From assembly GCA_034440455.1 (NCBI GenBank), contig JAWXCB010000125.1, positions 1-64,000 of the forward strand: a stretch of DNA of 64,000 nt, written 5' to 3'. Origin of the DNA: JAWXCB01 sp034440455. GTDB taxonomy: Bacteria; Bacteroidota; Bacteroidia; Chitinophagales; CAIOSU01. Below, piece by piece: positions 26,289 to 35,831 of the stretch. Made by a program: the position numbers and the translations under genes. Each line of letters begins with the position of its first letter. Position 1 is the stretch's first letter. Below the pieces are notes generated by a model that had not been told where the DNA came from, searched no databases, and saw only the letters and a list, made by a program, of their open reading frames with translations.

Positions 26289-26505
26289 TTTCTACATCGG
26301 ATAAAAGGTCGTCAACTGATTTGCTGAAAATAGAGAACCCGTACTTTCCCATAATTTCAATGAATGAGCGTTTGCTTAAACCCGCTAAATCAGAAGCCTG
26401 TCCAAGACTTAGCTTTCCTCGCTCATACAATTCACCTGCAAGGATGATTTTTATTTCATCTTCAGTAAGGTCGGAAATGGTCGGGAGTTTTACTTGTAAT
26501 ATCAT
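26281..26505 (-). CDS. UPF0175 family antitoxin
   Basis: A 74-residue protein from the ATG at 26505 (86 from 26541, less likely). It matches UPF0175: ILAGELYERGKLSLGQASDLAGLSKRSFIEIMGKYGFSIF, in which SLGQASDLAGLSKRSFIEIM is a helix-turn-helix-like segment. It precedes and overlaps the DUF3368 toxin. As an antitoxin it likely neutralises the nuclease and represses its own promoter, which should lie in the AT-rich stretch at 26506-26571. Confidence 0.85.
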   Translation of the reverse strand: MILQVKLPTISDLTEDEIKIILAGELYERGKLSLGQASDLAGLSKRSFIEIMGKYGFSIFSKSVDDLLSDVENA

Positions 26506-26571
26506 GACTTGCTTGTTTTGTGAAAATATAATAGGAAACAAAAAACTTTCCGCAACCCCGATTGCACAAAG

Positions 26572-28329
26572 TTATTCGTACATCTTCTTATCGGCAATCT
26601 TCTTCCCGATAAGCTCCGACTCTGAGCCGAGCGACTTTGCCTTTTGCCAATAGCTCACTGCTTTGTCCACTTCGCCTAATTTGAAAAGAATGTCGCCATA
26701 GTGTTCAAGCAGCACCGGGCTTTCCTCGTCTGTGTTTTCAATCGCTTTTTCAATCCACTCGCGCGCGCCTTTATAGTCTTCCATTTTATAGAGAATCCAT
26801 GCGTAGGTGTCTTCAAATGAAGCATTTCCCGGCACCAACTGAATGGATTTAAACGACATCTCTTTTGCGCGTTCGAGATTTGCCGAGCGTAGCGATAAAT
26901 AATAAGCGTAATTATTCAGCGTGTAAGAATTGTCACCATCAAACAGCAATGCTTTTTCAAACGAACTGTCAGAGTTGGCGTAATCTTCCAGATAGTTGTA
27001 TGCTTCTCCAAGGCTCGATAGCATTTGCGATTTCAACAGCGGGTTTTCAACCACCAATGCTTCGCCAAGACTGAGAATCTCTACCGCATCTTTATATTTC
27101 TTTAACTGGTTTTTCGAGATGCCGTTAAAGAAATAGACCAACGGCTGGCTGGGAAATAATTCAAGCGCAGAAGCGGTTGTCTTCTCCAATTCTTCATACT
27201 GACGCAATTCGTTGTGGATGAAAAAAAGCTGCTGCCACACTTCAAACACGCTGCTGTCAATTTCCAACGCCTGCTCGTATTGCGCGAGCGCGTCCTCCAT
27301 CTGCTTATCCTGATAAAGCATGTCGCCATAAATAGCGTGCGCTTTCGCTTCGCCCGGATGCGTTTCAATAAGCAGTTGCGCAAGCATGAATGCTTCTTCT
27401 CTCTTTTCCTGTTGCCCTGACATTAATTGTTGCAGATAAGGAAACAAGATGCGCACTTTCGCATCAATACTTAATTGCGGATTAGAGAATGCCTTTTTCA
27501 AATACTCCATTGCCAAATCATTCTGCCCTTTCATGCGATACATGTCAGCGAAGTAGAGCATCGCATTCGGATTGTCTTTGTCAATTTGCAACAACTCCTC
27601 ATAAACTTTTGCCGCTTTATCCTTCATGTCATTTGCCTCATAGAGGTCGGCAAGCATCTTGTAGTAACTTGGCTCGGAAGGGTCGCTGTTAATCAGTTTT
27701 CTTACTTCGCTTGCCGCCTTATCAATTTTCCCCATGCGGACATATAACCGTTGCTTTTGCGCAATCACTTCCGGATCCAGCCCGAACTTACTTTCATACT
27801 GGTCATACACTTTCACTGCTTCTTCTAATTTTTCCGCTTTCACAAGCATGAATGCCCAATCGAAATACAACTCCAGTTCATTCGGACTTTGCTTCAGCAG
27901 TCTTTCATACACCCCTGCTGCTTCCATGAATTGTCCTTTGTAAGACAATACCTCTGCATAGAGTAAAGAATACCACTTGTTCGCGGGGTCAAGGCGCACA
28001 GCCTCTTTGATATTTCTGAGCGACTGGTCGAAATCGCCCATGCGAAAAAAGATGAATGCTAATTCATAATACGCGCCATGATTCTGCGGGTCGAGCTTCA
28101 GCGATTTTTGAAATTGCTTGACTGCTTCCTCGTGGTCTTCAAGCATTTTGGCTTTGATACCGTCAATGTATGCTTCCTGCGCTGCCTGATTTTCGGGAGC
28201 TAAATCAGCGGTAACGGTTTGCGCCTGCGATTTTTGCGCAGTAGCGACTTCTTTCCCGGAGCTGCAACCAAACAGAATAAAAAATGCTGTCAGCAGGGGT
28301 ACAAGAGAGAGAGAGTTTGTTTTCTTCAT
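26572..28329 (-). CDS. TPR-repeat lipoprotein
   Basis: A 585-residue lipoprotein (lipobox FFILFGC, Cys22) made almost wholly of tetratricopeptide repeats, at least ten. Examples are the stretches from AVKQFQKSLKLDPQNHGAYY and from LAQYEQALEIDSSVFEVWQQ. It probably acts as a periplasm-facing scaffold. In Bacteroidota such a gene commonly lies between a nucleotidyltransferase and DUF4292, as here apart from the inserted toxin-antitoxin pair. Its start overlaps the end of the nucleotidyltransferase gene by 4 bp. Confidence 0.88.
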   Translation of the reverse strand: MKKTNSLSLVPLLTAFFILFGCSSGKEVATAQKSQAQTVTADLAPENQAAQEAYIDGIKAKMLEDHEEAVKQFQKSLKLDPQNHGAYYELAFIFFRMGDFDQSLRNIKEAVRLDPANKWYSLLYAEVLSYKGQFMEAAGVYERLLKQSPNELELYFDWAFMLVKAEKLEEAVKVYDQYESKFGLDPEVIAQKQRLYVRMGKIDKAASEVRKLINSDPSEPSYYKMLADLYEANDMKDKAAKVYEELLQIDKDNPNAMLYFADMYRMKGQNDLAMEYLKKAFSNPQLSIDAKVRILFPYLQQLMSGQQEKREEAFMLAQLLIETHPGEAKAHAIYGDMLYQDKQMEDALAQYEQALEIDSSVFEVWQQLFFIHNELRQYEELEKTTASALELFPSQPLVYFFNGISKNQLKKYKDAVEILSLGEALVVENPLLKSQMLSSLGEAYNYLEDYANSDSSFEKALLFDGDNSYTLNNYAYYLSLRSANLERAKEMSFKSIQLVPGNASFEDTYAWILYKMEDYKGAREWIEKAIENTDEESPVLLEHYGDILFKLGEVDKAVSYWQKAKSLGSESELIGKKIADKKMYE

Positions 28330-29327
28330 TGCATTGTTGTGTAATCACCAATGCTCACATCTTCGGGCTTTGCTTTCAGGTGAACATGATTGCCTACCAT
28401 TGAGTTCGCAATCACTTTGCCTTCAATTTGTGTGTGATTCTGGATAATACTATTCGTAATAACGGAATTGCGCACGATGGAATTGTCGCCAATTGACACA
28501 TGCGGTCCAATGACCGACTGGGTGATGTGTACATTTCGACCAACGTAGCACGGCTCAATCACAAGCGCATCTTTCAATACTACTTCATCGGTTTTGCTAT
28601 GCAGGTGCTTTCCCATTTCAAGCACACGCTGGTTGGTATAAACCGTTGCGTCTTTGTTTCCGCAATCAAACCACTCCAGCACTTCGCCCGCTTTGATTTT
28701 CATTCCCTTGTTCTTCATGTTCTCTAACGCGCTTGTCAACTGATACTCGCCTTTATCTTTCACATTATTATCAATCAGGAATTGCAATTCTTTGTGCAAA
28801 TTTTCTCCATCCTTAAAATAATAGATGCCGATAATGGCGAGGTCGGAAACAAAATGCTGCGGCTTCTCGACAAATTCAGTGATAACTCCATCTTTCGTCA
28901 GTTTTACCACGCCAAACGATGAAGGGTTTTCTACTTTATGCACCCAAATCACACCTTCTTCTTTTGCATCTACTTTAAAGTTAGCGCGGAACAACGTGTC
29001 AGCAAATGCAACAATCAGGTTGCCCTTCAATGCGCTTGCAGCGCAGAGAATCGCATGCGCAGTTCCGAGTGGTTCATCCTGATAGTGAATCGTGCCTTTT
29101 GCGCCAAGGTCTTCCGCAATTTTCACCAACTGCTTTTCCACTTCCGCTCCGAAGTCGCCAATCACGTAGGCAATTTCATCTACCTTTTCTCCGCTCATGC
29201 GGCTGATGTCTTCCACGAGATGTTGCACGATTGGTTTTCCCGCAACCGGAATCAGCGGCTTGGGAATCGTGAGGGTATGCGGGCGCATCCGTTTGCCCAT
29301 ACCTGCCATTGGAACGATAATCTTCAT
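28326..29327 (-). CDS. Sugar-phosphate nucleotidyltransferase (RmlA/GlmU-like)
   Basis: A 333-residue enzyme. Nucleotide-binding signature GMGKRMRPHTLTIPKPLIPV at 9-28, then GTAHAILCA and GVIWVHKVENPSSFGVVKL. The C-terminal 90 or so residues are hexapeptide (left-handed beta-helix) repeats: VIEPCYVGRNVHI, VIGPHVSIGDNSIV, SVITNSIIQNH. It would form an NDP-sugar from NTP and a sugar-1-phosphate; the sugar cannot be named. Situated beside dut and a polysaccharide flippase, so a role in surface glycan synthesis is reasonable. Confidence 0.88.
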   Translation of the reverse strand: MKIIVPMAGMGKRMRPHTLTIPKPLIPVAGKPIVQHLVEDISRMSGEKVDEIAYVIGDFGAEVEKQLVKIAEDLGAKGTIHYQDEPLGTAHAILCAASALKGNLIVAFADTLFRANFKVDAKEEGVIWVHKVENPSSFGVVKLTKDGVITEFVEKPQHFVSDLAIIGIYYFKDGENLHKELQFLIDNNVKDKGEYQLTSALENMKNKGMKIKAGEVLEWFDCGNKDATVYTNQRVLEMGKHLHSKTDEVVLKDALVIEPCYVGRNVHITQSVIGPHVSIGDNSIVRNSVITNSIIQNHTQIEGKVIANSMVGNHVHLKAKPEDVSIGDYTTMQ

Positions 29328-29411
29328 TGCTTGTGTATTGAGGGTTGGGGGAGGTGTGTTGTGATATAAATTTTTTTCATTTTCAAATTACCGAATCATC
29401 AAATCATCTTA

Positions 29412-29849
29412 TTACCTTACTCCGGTGTGTCCGAATCCGCCTGCGCCTCTTTCTGTTTCTGCTAACTCAATAGATTCCACAAACGCAGCTTTTTCATATT
29501 TCGCGATAATCATTTGCGCCACGCGATCGCCAGAACGAACAGTGAAATTTTCTTGTGAAAGATTAATCAGAATCACGCCTACCTCTCCGCGATAGTCCGC
29601 ATCAATCGTGCCGGGCGAATTGAGCACGGTAACTCCGTTTTTAAAAGCTAACCCGCTGCGCGGACGTACCTGCGCTTCGTAACCTTCAGGCAATTCAAGA
29701 AACAATCCGGTGGGAATCAGTTTTCTTTCAAGCGGCTTCAAAACAATTTCCCCATTGGGTAAAAAAGCCATCAAATCAACGCCAGCCGAATGCCCGGTTT
29801 TGTATTCCGGCACAGGGTTATTTGAACGATTAATAATTTTTATACGCAT
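29412..29849 (-). CDS. dut: dUTP diphosphatase (dUTPase)
   Basis: A 145-residue trimeric dUTPase that hydrolyses dUTP to dUMP and PPi, keeping uracil out of DNA and feeding dTMP synthesis. All five motifs appear in order: HSAGVDLMA (1), RPRSGLAFKNG (2 and 3 region), VLNSPGTIDADYRGEVGVIL, GDRVAQMIIAKYE (4) and RGAGGFGHTG (5). The start at 29849 (MRIKIINR) is preferred over longer in-frame starts because it gives the family length. Confidence 0.96.
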   Translation of the reverse strand: MRIKIINRSNNPVPEYKTGHSAGVDLMAFLPNGEIVLKPLERKLIPTGLFLELPEGYEAQVRPRSGLAFKNGVTVLNSPGTIDADYRGEVGVILINLSQENFTVRSGDRVAQMIIAKYEKAAFVESIELAETERGAGGFGHTGVR

Positions 29850-29872
29850 GGCGGCAAAGATAACAGTCTGTA

Positions 29873-31345
29873 TCATGTCTTTTGGGGTTCCATCTTCCAC
29901 ACTACCGCGCCATACAGCAGCAGAAAAAACAAACTCGTCCCCGTTAATGTGCTGCCCGCTAAACCGAAAGTTGCTTGCATATATGCGCTGATAATATAAA
30001 GCAACAAGGCAAACCCGATATACAGGCTGATGCGCTTCAATCGGTAGGGCACACGATAATACCGCTGACCAAATACATAAGAGAGCACCATCATCAGCGT
30101 GTAGCAAATCAAAGTTGCCCAGGCGGAACCCATGAAGCCCATCAAAGGAATTAAAAGCACATTTAAAATAACGGTGACTACTGCGCCCACTATTGAGATG
30201 AATGCTCCAAACCTTGTTTTGTTCGTAAGCTTATACCACACCGAGAGATTGAAATACACGCCAAGACAAAAATTTGCAAGCAGCAGAATCGGCACGATGC
30301 CCAGCCCTTCCCAGAAATTTTTTCCGATGAAATATTTTATCCAGTGCAGGTTGAGCATCGTGAACAGGAAGATGCCCATGCACACGATGACAAAATAATT
30401 CATGATGCGGGCGTAAATAGCGCGCGCATCTTTTTCAGCGGACTGTGCGAAAAAAAACGGCTCGGCTGCAAACCGAAATGCCTGAATGAAAATGGTCATT
30501 ATCAGCGAGAGCTTGTAACACGCGCCATACACGCCCACTTGCGCGAGCGCAATGTTTTCGGGTAAAAGATATTTCAGGAAAATGCGGTCGAGCGTTTCGT
30601 TGGTCATGCCTGCAAGCCCCGCCACCAAAAGCGGCAACGAATACGGCAACATCTCTTTCACAAACGCAAAATCAAATCCCCATTTTATTTTGAGGAAAGA
30701 GGGAGCAAGAGCCAGCAACGTCACACAGGTTGCAATCAGGTTTGAGATAAATACATAGCCGACACCGATGTCAGGCGAATATATTTTTTCAACAAAACCA
30801 TAAAATGGGCTATCCGGATTTTGAAAAACCGATTTGCAAAACAACAGGAAGAACACGTTGAAGAAAATATTCGTGAAGATGTTCAGCATTTTAATTGCTG
30901 CAAATGTTTTGGCTTTATTCTCCTCCCGCAGTTTTGCAAATGCGATTGCGCCTATCGCGTCAAAACCAAGAATTAATCCAAACCAAACAATGTATTCGGG
31001 ATGCTCAGGATAGCGGATGAGGTCTGCGAGCGGTTGGGCAAAAAGAAAAAAGACTCCGATGCATAGCAATGATGTTGCGGAAATCATGGAAAGGATAGTG
31101 CCGTAAACTTTTTCCTTGTTCTGTGATTTTACCGAGAAATTGAACAATGCCGTTTCCATTCCATAGGTGAGGATGATGTTGAGGAAAGAAACATAGGCAT
31201 ACAACTCATTCACCGTGCCATACTCAGCGCGTGAAAAATTATCAATCGTATAAAGCGGAACAAGCAGATAGTTCAGCAGCCGTCCGATGATGGTCGGCAG
31301 TCCGTAGATAGCGGTTTGCCCCGCGAGTTTTTTCAGAATAGACAA
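29873..31345 (-). CDS. Wzx/MATE-type polysaccharide flippase
   Basis: A 490-residue polytopic membrane protein with about 12-14 hydrophobic segments, beginning MSILKKLAGQTAIYGLPTIIGRLLNYLLVPLYT, typical of the oligosaccharide flippase family. It would move lipid-linked glycan units across the inner membrane. It is the first gene of the dut, nucleotidyltransferase and TPR cluster (24 bp before dut). Confidence 0.9.
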   Translation of the reverse strand: MSILKKLAGQTAIYGLPTIIGRLLNYLLVPLYTIDNFSRAEYGTVNELYAYVSFLNIILTYGMETALFNFSVKSQNKEKVYGTILSMISATSLLCIGVFFLFAQPLADLIRYPEHPEYIVWFGLILGFDAIGAIAFAKLREENKAKTFAAIKMLNIFTNIFFNVFFLLFCKSVFQNPDSPFYGFVEKIYSPDIGVGYVFISNLIATCVTLLALAPSFLKIKWGFDFAFVKEMLPYSLPLLVAGLAGMTNETLDRIFLKYLLPENIALAQVGVYGACYKLSLIMTIFIQAFRFAAEPFFFAQSAEKDARAIYARIMNYFVIVCMGIFLFTMLNLHWIKYFIGKNFWEGLGIVPILLLANFCLGVYFNLSVWYKLTNKTRFGAFISIVGAVVTVILNVLLIPLMGFMGSAWATLICYTLMMVLSYVFGQRYYRVPYRLKRISLYIGFALLLYIISAYMQATFGLAGSTLTGTSLFFLLLYGAVVWKMEPQKT

Positions 31346-31451
31346 GTGGTGGCATTGAGGGATTCCCTCTCTTTAAGCGATGGAATCCCTATAGGATGGT
31401 TAAAAGTAATCTCTTTGTACAGGTGGCTATCGTTAAGTTGTGTTAATGCGA

Positions 31452-31483
31452 TTTGTTGAAAAGTGATGTCAGTTGTATTTTCG
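31452..31483 (+). promoter_or_regulatory. Candidate promoter for rraA
   Basis: TTTG (31452-31455), 20-bp spacer, TATTTTCG (31476-31483), which is one mismatch from TAnnTTTG. The rraA ATG is 20 bases further on. Confidence 0.4.
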
Positions 31484-31503
31484 GGCATCCAAAATTATTA
31501 CCC

Positions 31504-31983
31504 ATGACTTTTAAAACAGCCGAACTCTGCGATTCCAACGAAGGGAAAGTAGCAATCGCTCAACCGCTTTTAAAATCGTTTGGCGCAAAGAAATCTTTTG
31601 CCGGAGAAATCGTCACTGTGAAGGTATTTGAAGACAATGTACGTGTAAAAGAAATGCTTGGAAAAAACGGAAAAGAAAAAGTGCTGGTAGTGGACGGTGG
31701 CGGCTCGCTACGCTGCGCATTGATGGGTGATTTGCTCGGCAAAATGGCGCAGGACAATGAGTGGGCAGGCGTTATTATCAACGGCTGCATCCGCGATTCT
31801 GCTGAAATCAATGCAATGCCAATCGGGGTGAAAGCGCTGAACACTATCCCGATAAAAAGCAAAAAGGGTGGTGTAGGAGAAATCAACGCGCCTGTAAATT
31901 TTGCAGGAGTAACATTTACTCCGGGCGAGTTCGTCTATTCCGATGAAGACGGAATTATCGTATCAGTAACAAAGTTGCACTGA
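31504..31983 (+). CDS. rraA: RraA-family protein (RNase E regulator / HMG aldolase-like)
   Basis: A 159-residue RraA-like protein. It matches the family over its whole length, with LVVDGGGSLRCALMGD and VINGCIRDSAEI (the family G-x20-R-D pattern). Family members either inhibit RNase E or act as 4-hydroxy-4-methyl-2-oxoglutarate aldolases with a divalent metal; sequence alone does not separate them. The start is set at 31504 (MTFKTAELCD), the usual family beginning. A promoter-like site precedes it. Convergent with the ABC exporter genes, leaving 2 bp between stops. Confidence 0.9.
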   Translation: MTFKTAELCDSNEGKVAIAQPLLKSFGAKKSFAGEIVTVKVFEDNVRVKEMLGKNGKEKVLVVDGGGSLRCALMGDLLGKMAQDNEWAGVIINGCIRDSAEINAMPIGVKALNTIPIKSKKGGVGEINAPVNFAGVTFTPGEFVYSDEDGIIVSVTKLH

Positions 31984-31985
31984 GT

Positions 31986-32753
31986 TTACAACGCGCTGCG
32001 CTGCATAAGCAGACGCGAAAATGTGAGGCATAGCAGAAAATAGCCGATAGCAAGCAACACAACAATTGTGGTTGAAAGCGGCTCTGCCTCCGTGAAGCCG
32101 GGAATCGGAATTTCAAATTTGCTTGGCACTAACGCATCTAAAACGTGCATGGGTAGATACCGCTCAATTTCATCAGGGATGCGAAAACGCAACAGCCGCT
32201 CCAGCGCAATTACGTAAATCAGATAAGCAACAATAGCGAGCGCTGCCCGCCTGATGAGAAAAGCCAGCACAGCCGCAATGCCCATGTAGCCTGCTATCTG
32301 CACAAAGAGGCGCAGCAGGAAATGAACCTGTTCAAATATCTGCCCAATGAAATCAAAACCGCCCGCTGTAAGCCCGCGAATAAGTCCGTAAATAAATAAG
32401 AAGAGAATGCAGCCAAGGGCAATCGCTTTGATAAACAGAAATTTTGCCGTCACCGCTTCATCGCGCGATAATCCGTCAACCACATTTTGTCTGAATGTTT
32501 TAAAAGTAAATTCATTACTGATAAGCAGGATGACGAGAATACCCAACAGGATATTGAGATAGCTCGCCATGTAAGCGAGATTATGCCACACTTCAGGAAA
32601 ACTAAAAAGTGAAAATGCGGGGTTGGCTGCGGGATTCATTTTATTTGCCGCTCCTGAAAACAGCAGGATGAGCAGCGCATAAATTCCCAGAAAAGCCCAG
32701 AAGGTTTTATAGGTTTTTACTTTTAAAAATTCGATGCGCAGCAATCTAAGCAT
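31986..32753 (-). CDS. ABC-2 type transporter permease
   Basis: A 255-residue membrane protein with about six hydrophobic helices, beginning MLRLLRIEFLKVKTYKTFWA, typical of ABC-2 permeases. It overlaps the end of the ATPase gene by 8 bp and would form an exporter with it. No lipoprotein or ligand-binding partner is nearby, so the exported compound is unknown (lipid, peptide antibiotic and similar are possible). Confidence 0.88.
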   Translation of the reverse strand: MLRLLRIEFLKVKTYKTFWAFLGIYALLILLFSGAANKMNPAANPAFSLFSFPEVWHNLAYMASYLNILLGILVILLISNEFTFKTFRQNVVDGLSRDEAVTAKFLFIKAIALGCILFLFIYGLIRGLTAGGFDFIGQIFEQVHFLLRLFVQIAGYMGIAAVLAFLIRRAALAIVAYLIYVIALERLLRFRIPDEIERYLPMHVLDALVPSKFEIPIPGFTEAEPLSTTIVVLLAIGYFLLCLTFSRLLMQRSAL

Positions 32754-33645
32754 GGGCGGAAGTGAGTTCGAGATATTGACTTTCTAAGGTTTTGCGTCTC
32801 ATATTGAGTTGCGTGAGCGTAATTCCTTTTTCAAAAAAATATTTATTCAGCGCGGCTGTATTCATCGGCTCGTTGAATTTTAATAAGAGCGTTTCCTGTT
32901 TTTTTTCAAGCGAAGTCAGCCCGCTCAGTTCTTTCGCAATCGCAGCGAGTGTTTCTAAATTTTCTGCTGCAATTTCCACCTGGTTTCCCTGCCCCAGCAC
33001 ATCTGCCACTTTTCCTGACGCGAGCAATTCGCCCGATTTCATAATCGCAACATGCGTGCATACTTTTTCCACCTCATCAAGCAAATGACTGGCAAGCAAA
33101 ATTGTTTTCCCTTCTTTGGCAATTTCTAAAATCAACTCGCGAATTTCAGCGATGCCCTGCGGGTCAAGTCCGTTTGTCGGCTCGTCTAACACGAGTACTT
33201 CCGGCTTATTAATTAATGCAGATGCAATCGCCAGCCGCTGCTTCATGCCGAGCGAATACGTGCTGAATTTTGAATTCCTGCGATTCATCAATCCTGTTGC
33301 CTGCAACGCGGTAAGCGTGTTTTTCTCGTGCCTGTTTTTGATGGTCGCTACCACCTCAAGGTTTTGCAAGCCAGACAAATACGGATAAAAATTCGGTGTT
33401 TCAATCAGCGCGCCAATTCTGCGCCTGCGCGTGTTGTGCGAAGGTCCTGTGCCAAACCATTCATATCTGCCGTTGTCTGCTTTGATGACATCGAGCAAAA
33501 TACTGAGGCAGGTTGTTTTGCCGCTGCCGTTCGGTCCTAATAATCCATAGATGCTTCCCGGCTCAATTTTTAAATTGAAGTTGGTGAGCGCCTTCAGGCT
33601 GCCGTATTGCTTCGTAAGATTTTTCGCTTCGAGAATGTAAGCCAA
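32746..33645 (-). CDS. ABC transporter ATP-binding protein
   Basis: A 299-residue ATPase. Walker A GPNGSGKTT, signature YSLGMKQRLAIA, Walker B VLVLDEPTNGLDP and H-loop LLASHLLDEVEKV are all intact. The C-terminal extension resembles BcrA-type exporters. It couples with the downstream permease (8-bp overlap). Confidence 0.94.
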   Translation of the reverse strand: MAYILEAKNLTKQYGSLKALTNFNLKIEPGSIYGLLGPNGSGKTTCLSILLDVIKADNGRYEWFGTGPSHNTRRRRIGALIETPNFYPYLSGLQNLEVVATIKNRHEKNTLTALQATGLMNRRNSKFSTYSLGMKQRLAIASALINKPEVLVLDEPTNGLDPQGIAEIRELILEIAKEGKTILLASHLLDEVEKVCTHVAIMKSGELLASGKVADVLGQGNQVEIAAENLETLAAIAKELSGLTSLEKKQETLLLKFNEPMNTAALNKYFFEKGITLTQLNMRRKTLESQYLELTSAHA

Positions 33646-33781
33646 TGTGGAATACTCTGTTTTAAAAATCGCGCTAAAATAGGTTATTTAACACTGCGGA
33701 ATAACCAAATTTCAAACATCAAATTTCAATGGTTCATTTTGATTTGATGATTGTATTTAGTGATTTGGAATTTCAAGGTAT

Positions 33782-34393
33782 ATGCTCAAAAAATATTTCG
33801 ACAAAACAAAAATCGAAGCAGGCTGTGACGAAGCAGGGCGAGGTTGTCTTGCGGGACCTGTGTTTGCAGGCGCAGTGATTTTGCCAAAAGGATTTAATGA
33901 CAGCTTTCTGCATGATTCAAAACAACTGAGCGCAACTGAAAGAGAGGAATTGCGAGAAATGATTGAAGAAAAAGCATTGAGTTGGGCGGTGGCTTCAGTA
34001 AGCAGCAAAGAGATTGACCGCATCAATATTCTCAATGCTTCATTTCTTGCGATGCATCGCGCAATCGCAAAACTGAAGGTCGTTCCTGAGTCGCTGCTCA
34101 TTGACGGTAATCGCTTTAAGCCTTACCCAAAAATTTCGCATACGTGCATTGTGAAGGGTGATGCGAAATTTCAAAGCATAGCAGCAGCCTCCATTTTAGC
34201 AAAGACGTATCGGGATGATTATATGAAAAAGCTGCACGTAAAATTTCCATACTACGGCTGGGAAACAAACAAAGGCTATCCTACAACTGTACACCGCGAT
34301 GCGATTGTCAAACACGGCATCATGGATGAACACCGCAAAACTTTTCAACTTTTACCTGTGCCTAAACAGATGGAATTGTTCTCAGTTAAATAA
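33782..34393 (+). CDS. rnhB: Ribonuclease HII
   Basis: A 203-residue RNase HII that cuts RNA in RNA-DNA hybrids and single ribonucleotides in DNA. The acidic active-site start GCDEAGRGCLAGPV (13-26), a third acidic residue in SLLIDGNRF and the later DAIVKHG segment are present. Its end overlaps the end of the glutamine synthetase-like gene on the other strand by 8 bp. Confidence 0.95.
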   Translation: MLKKYFDKTKIEAGCDEAGRGCLAGPVFAGAVILPKGFNDSFLHDSKQLSATEREELREMIEEKALSWAVASVSSKEIDRINILNASFLAMHRAIAKLKVVPESLLIDGNRFKPYPKISHTCIVKGDAKFQSIAAASILAKTYRDDYMKKLHVKFPYYGWETNKGYPTTVHRDAIVKHGIMDEHRKTFQLLPVPKQMELFSVK

Positions 34394-35750
34394 TCTCAAA
34401 ATACCGCTTCAATTCCCAATCCGTCACCACTTTTGAAAATTGTCGCCATTCCCATTCGCGAGTTTGCGTGAAGTGTTCTACGAATTGTTCTCCGAATAAT
34501 TCTTTTGCAACACTGGAATTTTTCATTGCTTGTGTAGCATCCCACAGATTGCGCGGCAGCGTTCCATGTTTTTCATCACGATAGCCGTTTCCGATGGTAT
34601 TAGGTTGCGTGAGTTTCATTTTCTTTTTGATGCCATACAATCCTGAGGCGAGGCATCCTGCCATGGCGAGATAAGGATTCACATCGGAGCCTACCACGCG
34701 CGTTTCAAGGCGCGCAGATTTTTCACCGCCTGTGAGAATGCGCAATGCAGTCGTGCGGTTGTCCATTCCCCACGTGACTGTTGTTGGCGCCCACGCGCCT
34801 TCTACCAACCGCTTGTAGCTGTTTATTGTAGGAGCAAATAAGGGAAGGATATGCGGCAGGCAATATAATTGTCCCGCAACGTAGCTCTTCATCAGTTCAC
34901 TCATGTGAAATTTGTCTTTCGCATCGTAGAACAGATTTTTCTTTCTGTCCCACAAACTTTGATGCACATGGCCGCTGCATCCGGGAAGATTTTCATTCCA
35001 CTTTGCCATGAAACTTGCCATGATGCCATATCGCTGTGCGATTTCTTTTGCTCCGGTTTTAAAAAGTGTCGCACGGTCTGCCGATTCCAAAATATCATCG
35101 TAAAGAATTGCAGCTTCATAAACGCCCGGTCCTGTTTCAGTGTGAAGTCCTTCAATTGGAACATTGAATTTCAATAAGCTGTCAAATAATTCATTGAAAA
35201 AATCACTTTTCAATGAACTTCTTAAAACAGAATACCCAAACATCCCCGGTGTGAGCGGTTGCGGTTTGATGAAATTTTTATTCGCCCAACTATCGGGTGT
35301 TTCTGCAAAATTGAACCACTCGAACTCCTGTGAGAATTGCGGATTTAATCCTGCTTTGATTGACTGTTCCCGGATTTTTTTTAATAGACTTCTCGGGCAG
35401 ACATGCAAAGGCTTTCCGTTTTCATCCACGAAATCAGCAAGGAAAAATGGGATGTCGTTATCCCACGGCATCTTCCTGAAAGTGGAAACATCAATCTGCG
35501 CATTCGCATCAGGATAGCCTGAATGCCAGCCGGTGAATGTAGTGTTGTCATAAGCGACATCAGCAGAATCCCAGCCGAATACGACATCGCAGAAGCCAAA
35601 TCCTTTTTCAAGGATAGAAAGAAATTTATCGCGGTGCATGACTTTTCCACGCAGGATGCCGTCAATGTCAGTCACCGCAACTTTTACTTTTTCCTGCGGA
35701 TAGTTTTTTACGTAAGCGAGCGCGTTTTCCGATTTCGATTTTTCAGCCAT
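34386..35750 (-). CDS. Glutamine synthetase-like gamma-glutamyl-amine ligase
   Basis: A 454-residue GS-fold enzyme. The glutamate-binding and ATP segments SGHVHQSLWD and NSYKRLVEGAWAPTTV are present. It is a short GS of the group that includes PuuA-like and GlnA-like ligases acting on polyamines or monoamines; the adenylylation Tyr region of classical GlnA is not evident. The next gene upstream on the same strand encodes an ethanolamine-type permease, so it may join glutamate to ethanolamine or a similar amine (inference). A true glutamine synthetase is less likely but not excluded. Confidence 0.82.
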   Translation of the reverse strand: MAEKSKSENALAYVKNYPQEKVKVAVTDIDGILRGKVMHRDKFLSILEKGFGFCDVVFGWDSADVAYDNTTFTGWHSGYPDANAQIDVSTFRKMPWDNDIPFFLADFVDENGKPLHVCPRSLLKKIREQSIKAGLNPQFSQEFEWFNFAETPDSWANKNFIKPQPLTPGMFGYSVLRSSLKSDFFNELFDSLLKFNVPIEGLHTETGPGVYEAAILYDDILESADRATLFKTGAKEIAQRYGIMASFMAKWNENLPGCSGHVHQSLWDRKKNLFYDAKDKFHMSELMKSYVAGQLYCLPHILPLFAPTINSYKRLVEGAWAPTTVTWGMDNRTTALRILTGGEKSARLETRVVGSDVNPYLAMAGCLASGLYGIKKKMKLTQPNTIGNGYRDEKHGTLPRNLWDATQAMKNSSVAKELFGEQFVEHFTQTREWEWRQFSKVVTDWELKRYFEII

Positions 35751-35831
35751 AGTGTTGAAATAATGCCGCCAAAATACAATTTAACCACAGAGGATAGAGA
35801 GGAAAATACGCACAGAGGAAGCAGAGAATTC

